A stretch of DNA of 22,919 nucleotides. It comes from an uncultured Campylobacteraceae bacterium. GTDB lineage: Bacteria > Campylobacterota > Campylobacteria > Campylobacterales > Arcobacteraceae. The stretch spans positions 1 through 22,919 of the forward strand of contig CAJXPH010000013.1 in NCBI GenBank assembly GCA_913057765.1, read 5' to 3'. Positions 14,841 to 21,833 of this stretch are shown piece after piece; positions within the stretch are counted from its first letter, which is position 1, and each line of letters begins with the position of its first letter. Below the pieces are notes generated by a model. It saw nothing but the letters and a program-made list of their open reading frames with translations, was not told where the DNA came from and did no database searches. The position numbers and the translations under genes were made by a program.

Positions 14841-15698
14841 TTATATAAACCTTTTTCTAATTACAGCGCTGAACTTATCTAACACCCATACTGTTATTAC
14901 AATTACAATAATTATTGTACATACATCTGCATTTTCAAATGCTCTCATTTTGTCAAACAAATAAAAGCCAATTCCTCCGGCTCCTACAAAACCTAAAATT
15001 GAAGCACTTCTAACATCACTTTCAAATCTATATAAAGCCATTGAAACAAAATGTGGTAAAGTTTGGGGGATAACAGCATAGACAAGTACTTTGATAAATC
15101 CAGCACCTGTTGTAGTAAGAGCTTCAACTGGACCTGGGTCTATTGATTCATTTCCTTCACTTAAAAGTTTTGCTAAAACACCTGCTGTGTGAACTCCTAA
15201 GGCTAAAATACCAGCCATTGGACCAAGGCCTACTGCACTTACAAATATTAAAGCCCAAATGATTTCATTAATTGACCTAAAAATATTTGCTACTAAAGTG
15301 GCACTTCCATATATCATTCTTTTAGAAAACATATGAAAAGGAGTCTTTCCTGGAATTAAAATATCTAATATATTTCTAGAACTCATATATGATAATGGAA
15401 CTGCCACAAGTATAGATAATACTAGAGCAACAACTGCCATTTGAATTGTTTCTAACATTGATAATGAATATGTTATTAAATCATCTTTATTTAAGTTCGG
15501 TGGGAAAAAACCACTGCCTTCTATATCAGGATTTCCAGTAAGATATTCAATCATATAATGCCATCCATCAATTAAAGAAGCAAAACTCATTTCAGTATCA
15601 TTCCAACTTTGAGCTAGAACTAATAAAAACACGACTATTATTGCTGACTTTGAAAATGAGAAAGGGTTACTTTTTACTCTTAATTCTTCTACATTCAT
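14841..15698 (-). CDS. phnE: PhnE, phosphonate ABC transporter permease
   Basis: PhnE is the inner-membrane channel of the PhnCDE phosphonate importer. The 285-residue protein has a first membrane helix at about 18-33, a periplasmic part, and about five more hydrophobic helices from residue 80 onward. The cytoplasmic EAA-type loop that contacts the ATPase is visible as DPGPVEALTTTGAG (about 183-196), and AIIPQTLP-like sequence follows. The C-terminal ILGFVGAGGIGF block is characteristic of the PhnE family. A single permease gene is present. The start has AAGGAA upstream and comes just after a strong stem-loop that separates it from phnD. Confidence 0.94.
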   Translation of the reverse strand: MNVEELRVKSNPFSFSKSAIIVVFLLVLAQSWNDTEMSFASLIDGWHYMIEYLTGNPDIEGSGFFPPNLNKDDLITYSLSMLETIQMAVVALVLSILVAVPLSYMSSRNILDILIPGKTPFHMFSKRMIYGSATLVANIFRSINEIIWALIFVSAVGLGPMAGILALGVHTAGVLAKLLSEGNESIDPGPVEALTTTGAGFIKVLVYAVIPQTLPHFVSMALYRFESDVRSASILGFVGAGGIGFYLFDKMRAFENADVCTIIIVIVITVWVLDKFSAVIRKRFI

Positions 15699-15712
15699 TA
15701 TTTTTCCTTCTA

Positions 15713-15739
15713 TTAAGTAAGCGTAAAACGCTTACTTAA
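15713..15739 (-). promoter_or_regulatory. Intercistronic stem-loop between phnD and phnE
   Basis: TTAAGTAAGCG (15713-15723) and CGCTTACTTAA (15729-15739) are perfect 11-bp arms with a 5-nt loop, in the 47-bp gap only 6 bp after the phnD stop. No T run follows on the minus strand, so it is probably not a full terminator. It likely protects the 3' end of phnD mRNA, raising binding protein over membrane subunits. Confidence 0.65.
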
Positions 15740-15745
15740 AATAAA

Positions 15746-16612
15746 TTACTTTTTATTTTTTAATTGTTTTTTTAATTTGATTAATTCTCTAACTGGATTG
15801 TAAACTGAGTCATCACCTTTTACATAACCTTTGATTTTTAATCTTTTTAAACCTTCAGGATCGTTATAAGAAAGAAAAGCACCTTTAATAGCCATCTTTA
15901 AAGAAGTTGGTAAATCTGCACGTGCAGCCATTGGAGAACCTGGAATTAAATCAGAAGTCCAAATAGTGTTAAAAGTATCTTCTGTCCATTGTTTCCCTAA
16001 CCCTCTGTTATAATCTAAATTATTAGTTGAAGCAGCATCAATTTTTCCAGCTTTAATTGATAAAATTGAAGCTTCATGTCCACCTGAATATAATACTTTT
16101 GAGAAATATTTTTTAGGATCAATTCCAGCTTTCGAAAACATTACAGTTGGAACTAAAGTTCCTGATGTTGATTGAGAAGAAGTAAAGGCCCAGTTTTTAC
16201 CTTTAATATCAGCTAAAGTTTTTAAACCACTACCTTTTTTAGTAATAATAATACCTCTATAACCTGGTAGTCCTGACTCACCATCAACTTCAACTACTAA
16301 AGCTTCTGCATTTGCTCTTTTATGAGCTTCTACATATGATTTTGGACCTAAATAAGCTAAATCAATATGTTTGTGTTGCATACCAGTAATTACACCTGTG
16401 TAATCACCTGCAAGTTGTAATTCAACTTTAATACCTAGTTGTTTTGATAAGTAATTAGTTAAATTTGTAAAATTTTCTTTCATAGTTGTTGAACCAGCTA
16501 CAGGAATAACACCAAATGTAAGTTTCTCCGGCCATTTTTCTTGAGCCATCATTGAAGAAGTCGTAATACTTAAAGCCATAGCAGTAACTGCAAGTTTTTT
16601 TATTAATTTCAT
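15746..16612 (-). CDS. phnD: PhnD, phosphonate-binding periplasmic protein
   Basis: PhnD captures phosphonates in the periplasm and delivers them to PhnCE. The 288-residue precursor starts with a Sec signal peptide (KLIKK, hydrophobic core, cleavage probably after SMMA at about 20-23). The mature part is a type II periplasmic binding protein: LTFGVIPVAGSTTMKENFTNL opens the first domain. The ligand-pocket segments are GPKSYVEAH and TSSQSTSGTLVPTVMF, the latter with serine and threonine residues that bind the phosphonate oxygens in this family. HEASILSIKAGKIDAAS follows. AGGAA precedes the ATG. It is flanked by phnC and the stem-loop before phnE. Confidence 0.94.
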   Translation of the reverse strand: MKLIKKLAVTAMALSITTSSMMAQEKWPEKLTFGVIPVAGSTTMKENFTNLTNYLSKQLGIKVELQLAGDYTGVITGMQHKHIDLAYLGPKSYVEAHKRANAEALVVEVDGESGLPGYRGIIITKKGSGLKTLADIKGKNWAFTSSQSTSGTLVPTVMFSKAGIDPKKYFSKVLYSGGHEASILSIKAGKIDAASTNNLDYNRGLGKQWTEDTFNTIWTSDLIPGSPMAARADLPTSLKMAIKGAFLSYNDPEGLKRLKIKGYVKGDDSVYNPVRELIKLKKQLKNKK

Positions 16613-16640
16613 TTTTTTCCTTATTTATTTTATTACACTA

Positions 16641-17375
16641 TTAGTTTGTAGTGTAAATTTTTTCAACTAACTTATCAGTTAGTTTTTCGCTGTTGTCATC
16701 AAAGACTACTGAACCATTATTAACACCAATAATTCTGTCACAGTACTCTTTGGCATACTCCAAATGATGAAGATTAGTAATAACTGTCACACCATATGTT
16801 TTATTAACCTTCCTCAATACTTCCATAACTTTTTTTGCACTCTTTGGATCAAGTGCAGAAACAGGTTCGTCTGCAAGAATAATCTTTGGTTCAGCGGCTA
16901 AAGCACGCGCAATTGCAACTCGCTGTCTTTGGCCTCCCGAAAGTTCATCACACCTTTTTAATGAATGTTTTGTAATATCAACAATATCCATAAACTCTTT
17001 TGCTTTTTTCAACTCCTTTGCTCTATACAGTTTTAAAATTGCCCGTGAAAGTGGTATATCTTTTAACATTCCACTAACTACATTATCAAGAACACTTAAT
17101 CTATCAACTAAGTTATATCCTTGAAAAATAACACCAACTTGTTCTCTTAATTTAATTAGATTTTTCTTCTTTATATTGTGCAAATCAAAATCTAATACTT
17201 CAAAACTTCCATCAAAAACTTTTATCCCACCAGTTACAGATATAAGTAAAGTAGATTTTCCAGCACCACTTGGTCCAATAATCCCAATAAACTCGCCCTT
17301 TTTAACTTTTAAGTTAATATCTTTTAAAATTTTTTCTTTTTTATAACCTAAAGTAAGGTTTTTCATTTTTATCAC
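16641..17375 (-). CDS. phnC: PhnC, phosphonate ABC transporter ATPase
   Basis: PhnC powers phosphonate import with PhnD and PhnE. The 244-residue protein has Walker A GPSGAGKS at 34-41, a Q-loop at VIFQGYNLVDRLS, signature LSGGQRQR, Walker B IILADEP and the switch histidine in TNLHH. NLVDRLSVLDNV is typical of PhnC. The start is GTG at 17375 because AGGAG lies eight bases upstream; the in-frame ATG three codons later is too far from it. It is the second gene of the operon, 15 bp after phnF. Confidence 0.94.
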   Translation of the reverse strand: MIKMKNLTLGYKKEKILKDINLKVKKGEFIGIIGPSGAGKSTLLISVTGGIKVFDGSFEVLDFDLHNIKKKNLIKLREQVGVIFQGYNLVDRLSVLDNVVSGMLKDIPLSRAILKLYRAKELKKAKEFMDIVDITKHSLKRCDELSGGQRQRVAIARALAAEPKIILADEPVSALDPKSAKKVMEVLRKVNKTYGVTVITNLHHLEYAKEYCDRIIGVNNGSVVFDDNSEKLTDKLVEKIYTTN

Positions 17376-17390
17376 TTTAATTGCTCCTAA

Positions 17391-18113
17391 TTAAATTAAA
17401 TCTACTTTGATTTTGCATGTATCACCTCTAAAATATGATGTTCCATATTCAACAAAATTTCCATTTTGATCTTTTGAAAGAGTACTTGCAACTAATATTG
17501 GCGAATTTGAAGGCATCATTAAAAAGTCGTTTAGCTCTTTACTTGCTGCTATTGATTCAAAAACTGTTGATTGTTTTGTTATTTCTAAAGAAGGGTAAGA
17601 TTTTTCTAAAACCTTATATAAAGAAAAAGGTTCACAATCTAAATTATTTATTATCTCTCTATAAAGAAAAGCATCAAAATAAGAATACGATACTGATATG
17701 GGTAAATCATTTACATAACGTAAGAGTTTAAGTTCTATTACTTTTAATTTATTGTTTAAGCCAAGATTCTTTGCAACCTCAGAGTTTGGCTCTATAATAT
17801 CAGCACTTAATAGTTTTGTTTTTGGTTCATATCCCAAATCTAAAATTTTTGAAGTATATGAACTTTTGTCAGAGATTGAATAAGGCACTTTAATATTAGC
17901 TATAAAGTTGCCTTTTCCTTTTTGAGTGTAAATATAACCTTCATCTTTTAATAAAGATAAAGCCTGACGTACAGTATGTCTATTTACGTTAAACTTATTT
18001 GCAAAATCATTCTCTGATGGTAACTTATCATTAGAGTTATACTTTTTACTTTCAATGTTTTTTAAAATCTTTTCATAAAGTTTTACATACATTGGTTTTT
18101 CAAGTTTCTTCAC
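17391..18113 (-). CDS. phnF: PhnF-like GntR/HutC-family repressor
   Basis: The roughly 240-residue protein has an N-terminal GntR winged helix (about 10-72; KLPSENDFANKFNVNRHTVRQ contains the recognition helix, and KGKGNFIA the wing). A UTRA effector domain occupies about 90-240, so it belongs to the HutC subfamily, which includes PhnF of C-P lyase operons. It is the first gene of the operon and faces two identical palindromes upstream, which argues for autoregulation and control of all phn genes. No ATG is available near the start; GTG 18113 (AAGGA nine bases before) or TTG 18116 are the candidates. The effector is unknown, perhaps a phosphonate or phosphate ester. Confidence 0.88.
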   Translation of the reverse strand: MKKLEKPMYVKLYEKILKNIESKKYNSNDKLPSENDFANKFNVNRHTVRQALSLLKDEGYIYTQKGKGNFIANIKVPYSISDKSSYTSKILDLGYEPKTKLLSADIIEPNSEVAKNLGLNNKLKVIELKLLRYVNDLPISVSYSYFDAFLYREIINNLDCEPFSLYKVLEKSYPSLEITKQSTVFESIAASKELNDFLMMPSNSPILVASTLSKDQNGNFVEYGTSYFRGDTCKIKVDLI

Positions 18114-18130
18114 CAAATCATTTCCTTAAA

Positions 18131-18146
18131 ACTTGTCTATACAAGT
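18131..18146. promoter_or_regulatory. Proximal PhnF operator candidate
   Basis: ACTTGTCTATACAAGT is an interrupted palindrome (ACTTGT-N4-ACAAGT) of the type bound by HutC-subfamily GntR regulators. It ends just upstream of the phnF ribosome binding site. An identical copy lies 61 bp farther upstream. Confidence 0.8.
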
Positions 18147-18158
18147 CTGATTGATGAA

Positions 18159-18164
18159 AGTATA
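18159..18164 (-). promoter_or_regulatory. Possible -10 box of the phn operon promoter
   Basis: TATACT on the minus strand (5/6 match to consensus) lies between the two operators. Transcription would start near 18152, putting the proximal operator in the early transcribed region and the distal one near -40 to -55. No convincing -35 box is seen. Confidence 0.35.
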
Positions 18165-18191
18165 AAAGAGGAATATTACAAGGTGATTACA

Positions 18192-18207
18192 ACTTGTCTA
18201 TACAAGT
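18192..18207. promoter_or_regulatory. Distal PhnF operator candidate
   Basis: This is a second exact copy of ACTTGTCTATACAAGT, extended by one further paired base on each side (18191-18208). Centre-to-centre distance to the proximal copy is 61 bp, close to six helical turns, which would place both on the same DNA face. Nothing else is recognised in the rest of the 176-bp gap (18208-18289). Confidence 0.8.
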
Positions 18208-18289
18208 TGATGTAGTTGTATATATAGATGGTAAAGATAAGTGTAGGAAAGGGGAAGAAGCGACTATATAGTGTTAAAATTAAATATAA

Positions 18290-19237
18290 TTATTTATAAA
18301 GATTAATATAGTCATCTATTAATTTTAGATTCACATCATCTTCTATTTGTAAGCTTAAATCCATTAAAAAAAGATTTTCTAAGTTAAATGACTTTAATTT
18401 TACATAGTCTTTTGATGTAGTTATTATGGCATATTCTTTATACTCATTTTTAATGTATTCTACTTCATCTAAACTGAAAGTATGATGGTCTTCAAATGCC
18501 TCCATAATTGTACCTTCAGGTAAAAAGTCTAAAAGCCTTTTTGGTTTTGAAATTGCAGTTACAAGTAAGAGTTTTAGAGGTAAAATATCTACGTACTTCC
18601 CATCTTTACTATAAGAAACAACTCTTTTAAAATCACGTCCTTCTTGAACTTCTAGGTTTGCAAAAGCATATGCCATTTTTGGCTCTCTATATCCACCACT
18701 TGGTAAACAAAATAGATTAGTAGGCTCTTCTTTTGGACGAATTAAAATATCAAATTTTTTAATATCATACTTAGAAAATCCATCATCTAGAAAAACTATT
18801 TTACAACCTAACTCTTTAGCTTTTAAAATAGCTTCTTTTCTATCTTCACTTACAATAACACATGCAGTAGGTAAAGACTTGGCTAAAAGCATAGCTTCAT
18901 CACCACTTGTTTTTATATTTTCTAATATTTTCCCATATCGTGATACAACATAAAGCCCTTTTGAATCTCTTCCATATCCTCTTAAAATAACACATACATC
19001 TTCATAGTTTTTTGCTAAATGAATTGTAAGGGGAGTTTTTCCACTTCCCCCAACTATTATATTTCCAATAGAAACAACTGGGATACCAAATTCAATGGGT
19101 TTAGCTCCTGCTCTTTTGAATAAAATTATAAGCATATAAATTAAAGTAAGTGGTAAAAGTAAAAGAGAGATGATTTTTTGGAAAAGGTTTGGGAAGAAGA
19201 GATAATCTTCTACCCATAAAAAAAGCTTTTGCTTCAA
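18290..19237 (-). CDS. lpxK: LpxK, tetraacyldisaccharide 4'-kinase
   Basis: LpxK phosphorylates the 4' position of the lipid A disaccharide at the inner membrane. The 315-residue protein has an N-terminal membrane-associated hydrophobic helix (about 22-40), then Walker A GGSGKTP at 63-69. The LpxK pattern RGYGRDSKG and the SGDEAMLLA block follow, with Walker B-like VFLDDGFS later; DDGF-x-x-Y-D is the family signature. The start appears to be TTG at 19237, 4 bp after the aminotransferase stop, and no nearby ATG exists. It is the last gene of the block that includes nadE. The protein confirms a Gram-negative host. Confidence 0.93.
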   Translation of the reverse strand: MKQKLFLWVEDYLFFPNLFQKIISLLLLPLTLIYMLIILFKRAGAKPIEFGIPVVSIGNIIVGGSGKTPLTIHLAKNYEDVCVILRGYGRDSKGLYVVSRYGKILENIKTSGDEAMLLAKSLPTACVIVSEDRKEAILKAKELGCKIVFLDDGFSKYDIKKFDILIRPKEEPTNLFCLPSGGYREPKMAYAFANLEVQEGRDFKRVVSYSKDGKYVDILPLKLLLVTAISKPKRLLDFLPEGTIMEAFEDHHTFSLDEVEYIKNEYKEYAIITTSKDYVKLKSFNLENLFLMDLSLQIEDDVNLKLIDDYINLYK

Positions 19238-19241
19238 GTTT

Positions 19242-20378
19242 TTATATCCACTCAGAGGCTATTTCAATAATTTGATCACAAATATAATTAACTTCATCAT
19301 CCGTTAAACTTGGATACATTGGAATTGATAAAATTTGCTGATAAGAAGTTAGCGCAGCACTAAATGTAGTGATTTTAATAGAATATTTAGTTTTATAATA
19401 AGATAAAAGATGTAAAGGAATATAGTTTAATCCTGTTGCAATACCTTTTCCTTTTAATGCTCTTGCAAAAGCATCTCTATTTCTAGAAATTTTGATAATA
19501 AACTGTGTAAAAATATGCTCATCTTTATGACTTGGAATAGTTACATGTTTAATATCAGATAATCTATCTTTATAGATTTTTGCAATTTCTTTTCTTCTTT
19601 TAATAAACTTATTTGTTTTTTGTAATTGTGCTAAAGAAAATGCTGCATCAAGTTCAGAAATATCATATTTGTGACCGATATCTACAACGTCATAAATATA
19701 ATCTAAGTTTCCAAAATCATCATAAGTAGTAGTAATTGCATGAGTTCTAAGAAGTCTTGCTCTTGTAGCAATCTCTTCATTGTTTGTAACAATCATTCCT
19801 GATCTGCTAACTGAATATTTACCATTAGATGGGTTAGTTGAAAAAATTGTCATATCAGCTCTTAAAGAACCTACAGTTTCTTCATTGTAAGTTACGCCTA
19901 AAGCACAAGTTGCATCTTCTATTAAAATGATTCCATACTTTTCAGCAATATCGTAAATTCTATCTAAATCTGGCGTTTGACCTGCAACAAATGTAATTAT
20001 TGCACCTCTAAGCTTTTTAGTTTTATTTTCTTCTAAAGCTTTTTCAAACTTATTAACATCAATATTCATATCATCAGTATTGATATCAATAAAAATAGGT
20101 TCTGCATCAAAATGTCTTACTACTTCAGGTACGTTAACAAATGAGTTAACAGACATTAAGATTTTGTCCCCTCTTTTAAGTTTAATAGCACTTAATGCTA
20201 AATGAATAGCAGATGTTGCATTACAAGTAGCAACTGCATATTTTGCACCTACAAAATTTGCTATATTTTCTTCAAGTTCAAGAACCTTGTTTTCGTCTTT
20301 ATTTAACTCTAATACAGACTTTAATTGACTAAGTTCCTCTTCTCCGATAGAAGACTGATAAAAAGGTATATCTCTCAT
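19242..20378 (-). CDS. DegT/DnrJ/EryC1/StrS-family aminotransferase with an unusual PLP-lysine region
   Basis: The product (378 residues from ATG 20378) is a fold-type I sugar aminotransferase family member. ATG 20378 has GGAG seven bases upstream; an ATG at 20390 lies inside the end of nadE. Family blocks are ATCNATSAIHLAL (cofactor phosphate), IEDATCALG (the PLP-ring aspartate) and a C-terminal HLLSYY-containing segment. The usual lysine motif (S-x-H-x-x-K followed by GEGG) is replaced by STNPSNGKYSVSRSG, where Lys187 may be the Schiff-base lysine, shifted by two positions. Activity is therefore uncertain. Position between nadE and lpxK hints at a surface-sugar role, but this is only context. 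Confidence 0.82.
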   Translation of the reverse strand: MRDIPFYQSSIGEEELSQLKSVLELNKDENKVLELEENIANFVGAKYAVATCNATSAIHLALSAIKLKRGDKILMSVNSFVNVPEVVRHFDAEPIFIDINTDDMNIDVNKFEKALEENKTKKLRGAIITFVAGQTPDLDRIYDIAEKYGIILIEDATCALGVTYNEETVGSLRADMTIFSTNPSNGKYSVSRSGMIVTNNEEIATRARLLRTHAITTTYDDFGNLDYIYDVVDIGHKYDISELDAAFSLAQLQKTNKFIKRRKEIAKIYKDRLSDIKHVTIPSHKDEHIFTQFIIKISRNRDAFARALKGKGIATGLNYIPLHLLSYYKTKYSIKITTFSAALTSYQQILSIPMYPSLTDDEVNYICDQIIEIASEWI

Positions 20379-20380
20379 TA

Positions 20381-21142
20381 TTAACTCCATTTTATATTTG
20401 CAATTATTGGTAATTTACCTTTAAATGCATTTGCTTTTATTCTATATTCTAATGTATCTATTAATTTATCATTGTGACCAAGGTCAATAATTTCTTCTTT
20501 AGTTTTTAATTCATCTACTAATAATTTTAATACATCATCCATTTCTGCATAAGTATATCCTAACTCTTCCTCGTCACTCTGACCTTCCCAAAGATCAGCA
20601 CTTGGTTTTTTCGTTAAAATAGCTTCTGTCACACCTATATATCTTGCAAATTCAAACTCATCACTTTTATACATTTCACCAATAGGATTAATTGCACAAG
20701 CAATATCTCCAAAAATAGTTCCGTATCCTAATAAAAGTTCACTTTTATTAGAAGTTCCAACAACTATTGAACTATCTCTTGATGATGTGTCATATAATAC
20801 TGACATTCTCATTCTCGCACTATAGTTTCCTATTCTTAACCTATCTTCATCCATATTACTTATGTATGCTTCAACTATAGGAGCAATATTTTTTATTTCA
20901 TATTTAATATCAAACTTCTCACAAAGTTCTTTTGCGTCATCAACACTACTTTGAGATGAAAATTGAGAAGGCATAAGTACAGCACTCATGTTATCGCCAA
21001 AAGTCTCTTTACATAATATTGCAACAACAGCTGAATCTAATCCACCAGAAAGGCCAACAGTAACTCTTTTTAAACCTGTTTTTTCTAATTCAGATTTTAA
21101 AAATTCTTGTAATTGTTTTTTTACATTTCCCCAGTCTATCAA
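20381..21142 (-). CDS. nadE: NadE, ammonia-dependent NAD+ synthetase
   Basis: NadE amidates nicotinic acid adenine dinucleotide to NAD+ with ATP and ammonia. The 253-residue protein has the PP-loop SGGLDS at 32-37, the VGTSNKSELLLGYGT block for substrate binding, KKPSADLWEGQSDEEELG, and a C-terminal basic KANAFKGKLP. It lacks a glutaminase domain, so it belongs to the short ammonia-using class. The start is TTG at 21142 with AAAGGA six bases upstream; no ATG fits. It ends two bases before the aminotransferase ATG, and its last codons supply that gene's ribosome binding site. Confidence 0.95.
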   Translation of the reverse strand: MIDWGNVKKQLQEFLKSELEKTGLKRVTVGLSGGLDSAVVAILCKETFGDNMSAVLMPSQFSSQSSVDDAKELCEKFDIKYEIKNIAPIVEAYISNMDEDRLRIGNYSARMRMSVLYDTSSRDSSIVVGTSNKSELLLGYGTIFGDIACAINPIGEMYKSDEFEFARYIGVTEAILTKKPSADLWEGQSDEEELGYTYAEMDDVLKLLVDELKTKEEIIDLGHNDKLIDTLEYRIKANAFKGKLPIIANIKWS

Positions 21143-21165
21143 ATATAATCCTTTAATAATTTTTA

Positions 21166-21381
21166 TTATATAGAATCTTCCTTTGTTTTCTCATAAAGTT
21201 CATCTAAATAATCAAAGGTACTTTCTCTAATTTTGTCTTTTTTAATAATCAAGTTATCTCTAATTTCAATTAATTCTTCAAGTTCAAAATATTGTAAAAA
21301 TTTTGGATTTATTTCAATACTTTCCTCTTTATTGGTCAATATTAAAACTTTTATCTCTTCTATTAATTCTTCTTTTTCCAT
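21166..21381 (-). CDS. Small acidic helical protein of unknown function
   Basis: The 71-residue product is not recognised. It is highly charged, with Glu/Lys/Ile-rich helices at about 1-15 and 33-70 and a short middle NPKFLQYFELEEL. There are no cysteines, no signal peptide and no membrane segment. The gene sits one base after a BFD-like gene and 23 bp before nadE, in the same direction, so it is probably co-transcribed and real. Coiled-coil or protein-binding roles are possible, but nothing specific can be claimed. Confidence 0.65.
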   Translation of the reverse strand: MEKEELIEEIKVLILTNKEESIEINPKFLQYFELEELIEIRDNLIIKKDKIRESTFDYLDELYEKTKEDSI

Positions 21382-21382
21382 T

Positions 21383-21610
21383 TTACCCTACAAATTTAGT
21401 TAATATTTGGTCTAGATATAGTTCAAGTTTTTCTTCACCTATATCATCATTTTTTGATAAACAACATTTACAAGAAGTCCCAGCATCTGTTAAATCAGCA
21501 ATCTTTCCCGTTGTTTTGGCATCATTCTCTTTTATAGAATGTATAATCTCTCCTAAACTAACATGTTTACATTTACACACTACATATGAATGATGGAAAC
21601 GTTTAGCCAT
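21383..21610 (-). CDS. BFD-like [2Fe-2S] mini-ferredoxin, second copy
   Basis: The 75-residue protein has Cys12-x-Cys14 and Cys47-x2-Cys50 with the helical core LGEII...DLTDAGTSC. This is the pattern of the bacterioferritin-associated ferredoxin (BFD-like, Fer2_BFD) domain, which holds a [2Fe-2S] cluster. An additional Cys49 lies inside the second pair. Stand-alone BFD proteins mobilise iron from bacterioferritin or act as small electron carriers. Its ATG overlaps the end of the first copy by 8 bp. The two align without gaps over the cysteine region, so they arose by duplication. Confidence 0.83.
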   Translation of the reverse strand: MAKRFHHSYVVCKCKHVSLGEIIHSIKENDAKTTGKIADLTDAGTSCKCCLSKNDDIGEEKLELYLDQILTKFVG

Positions 21611-21833
21611 ATTTTACCTCATTAAATATATCTTTACAATATATTTTTTTCTTCATTTTACCAAAATCACCTTCTTCAAATATACAATGTCGACAATGAG
21701 TCCCCGCCCCAGTGACTTCTTGTAGTTCTCTCAAGCTTTCAATATTATTTGTTTTTATTACATCAACAATTTCACCTAATTTAACTTTATGGCAATTGCA
21801 AACTTCATAATCCTCATCAAATTTTTCTATCAA
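21603..21833 (-). CDS. BFD-like [2Fe-2S] mini-ferredoxin, first copy
   Basis: The 76-residue protein has Cys12-x-Cys14 and Cys47-x2-Cys50 at exactly the positions of the neighbouring copy, with the same LGEI...TGAGTHC core, so it should bind a [2Fe-2S] cluster. A fifth cysteine lies in KKIYCKD near 66. It directly abuts the djlA-like gene (no gap) and overlaps the second copy by 8 bp, so all are translated from one message. The electron or iron partner is not visible in the window; no bacterioferritin gene is present. Confidence 0.83.
   Translation of the reverse strand: MIEKFDEDYEVCNCHKVKLGEIVDVIKTNNIESLRELQEVTGAGTHCRHCIFEEGDFGKMKKKIYCKDIFNEVKYG

Noticed and set aside
15713..15739. phnD-phnE hairpin as a true intrinsic terminator
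   Set aside because: No T run follows on the transcribed strand, and the downstream genes have no other clear promoter.
9306..18113. Recent horizontal transfer of the phn operon judged from base composition
   Set aside because: AT-richness and codon style look the same as the flanking genes and no integrase or repeats border it; transfer cannot be supported by eye.
18263..18272. ACTATATAGT palindrome as lpxK terminator or third PhnF site
   Set aside because: Too short and AT-rich, no T run on the minus strand, and it does not match the operator sequence.
21303..21593. Plus-strand open frame of 96 codons opposite the mini-ferredoxin region
   Set aside because: Antisense to two genes with conserved cysteine motifs, and without a ribosome binding site.
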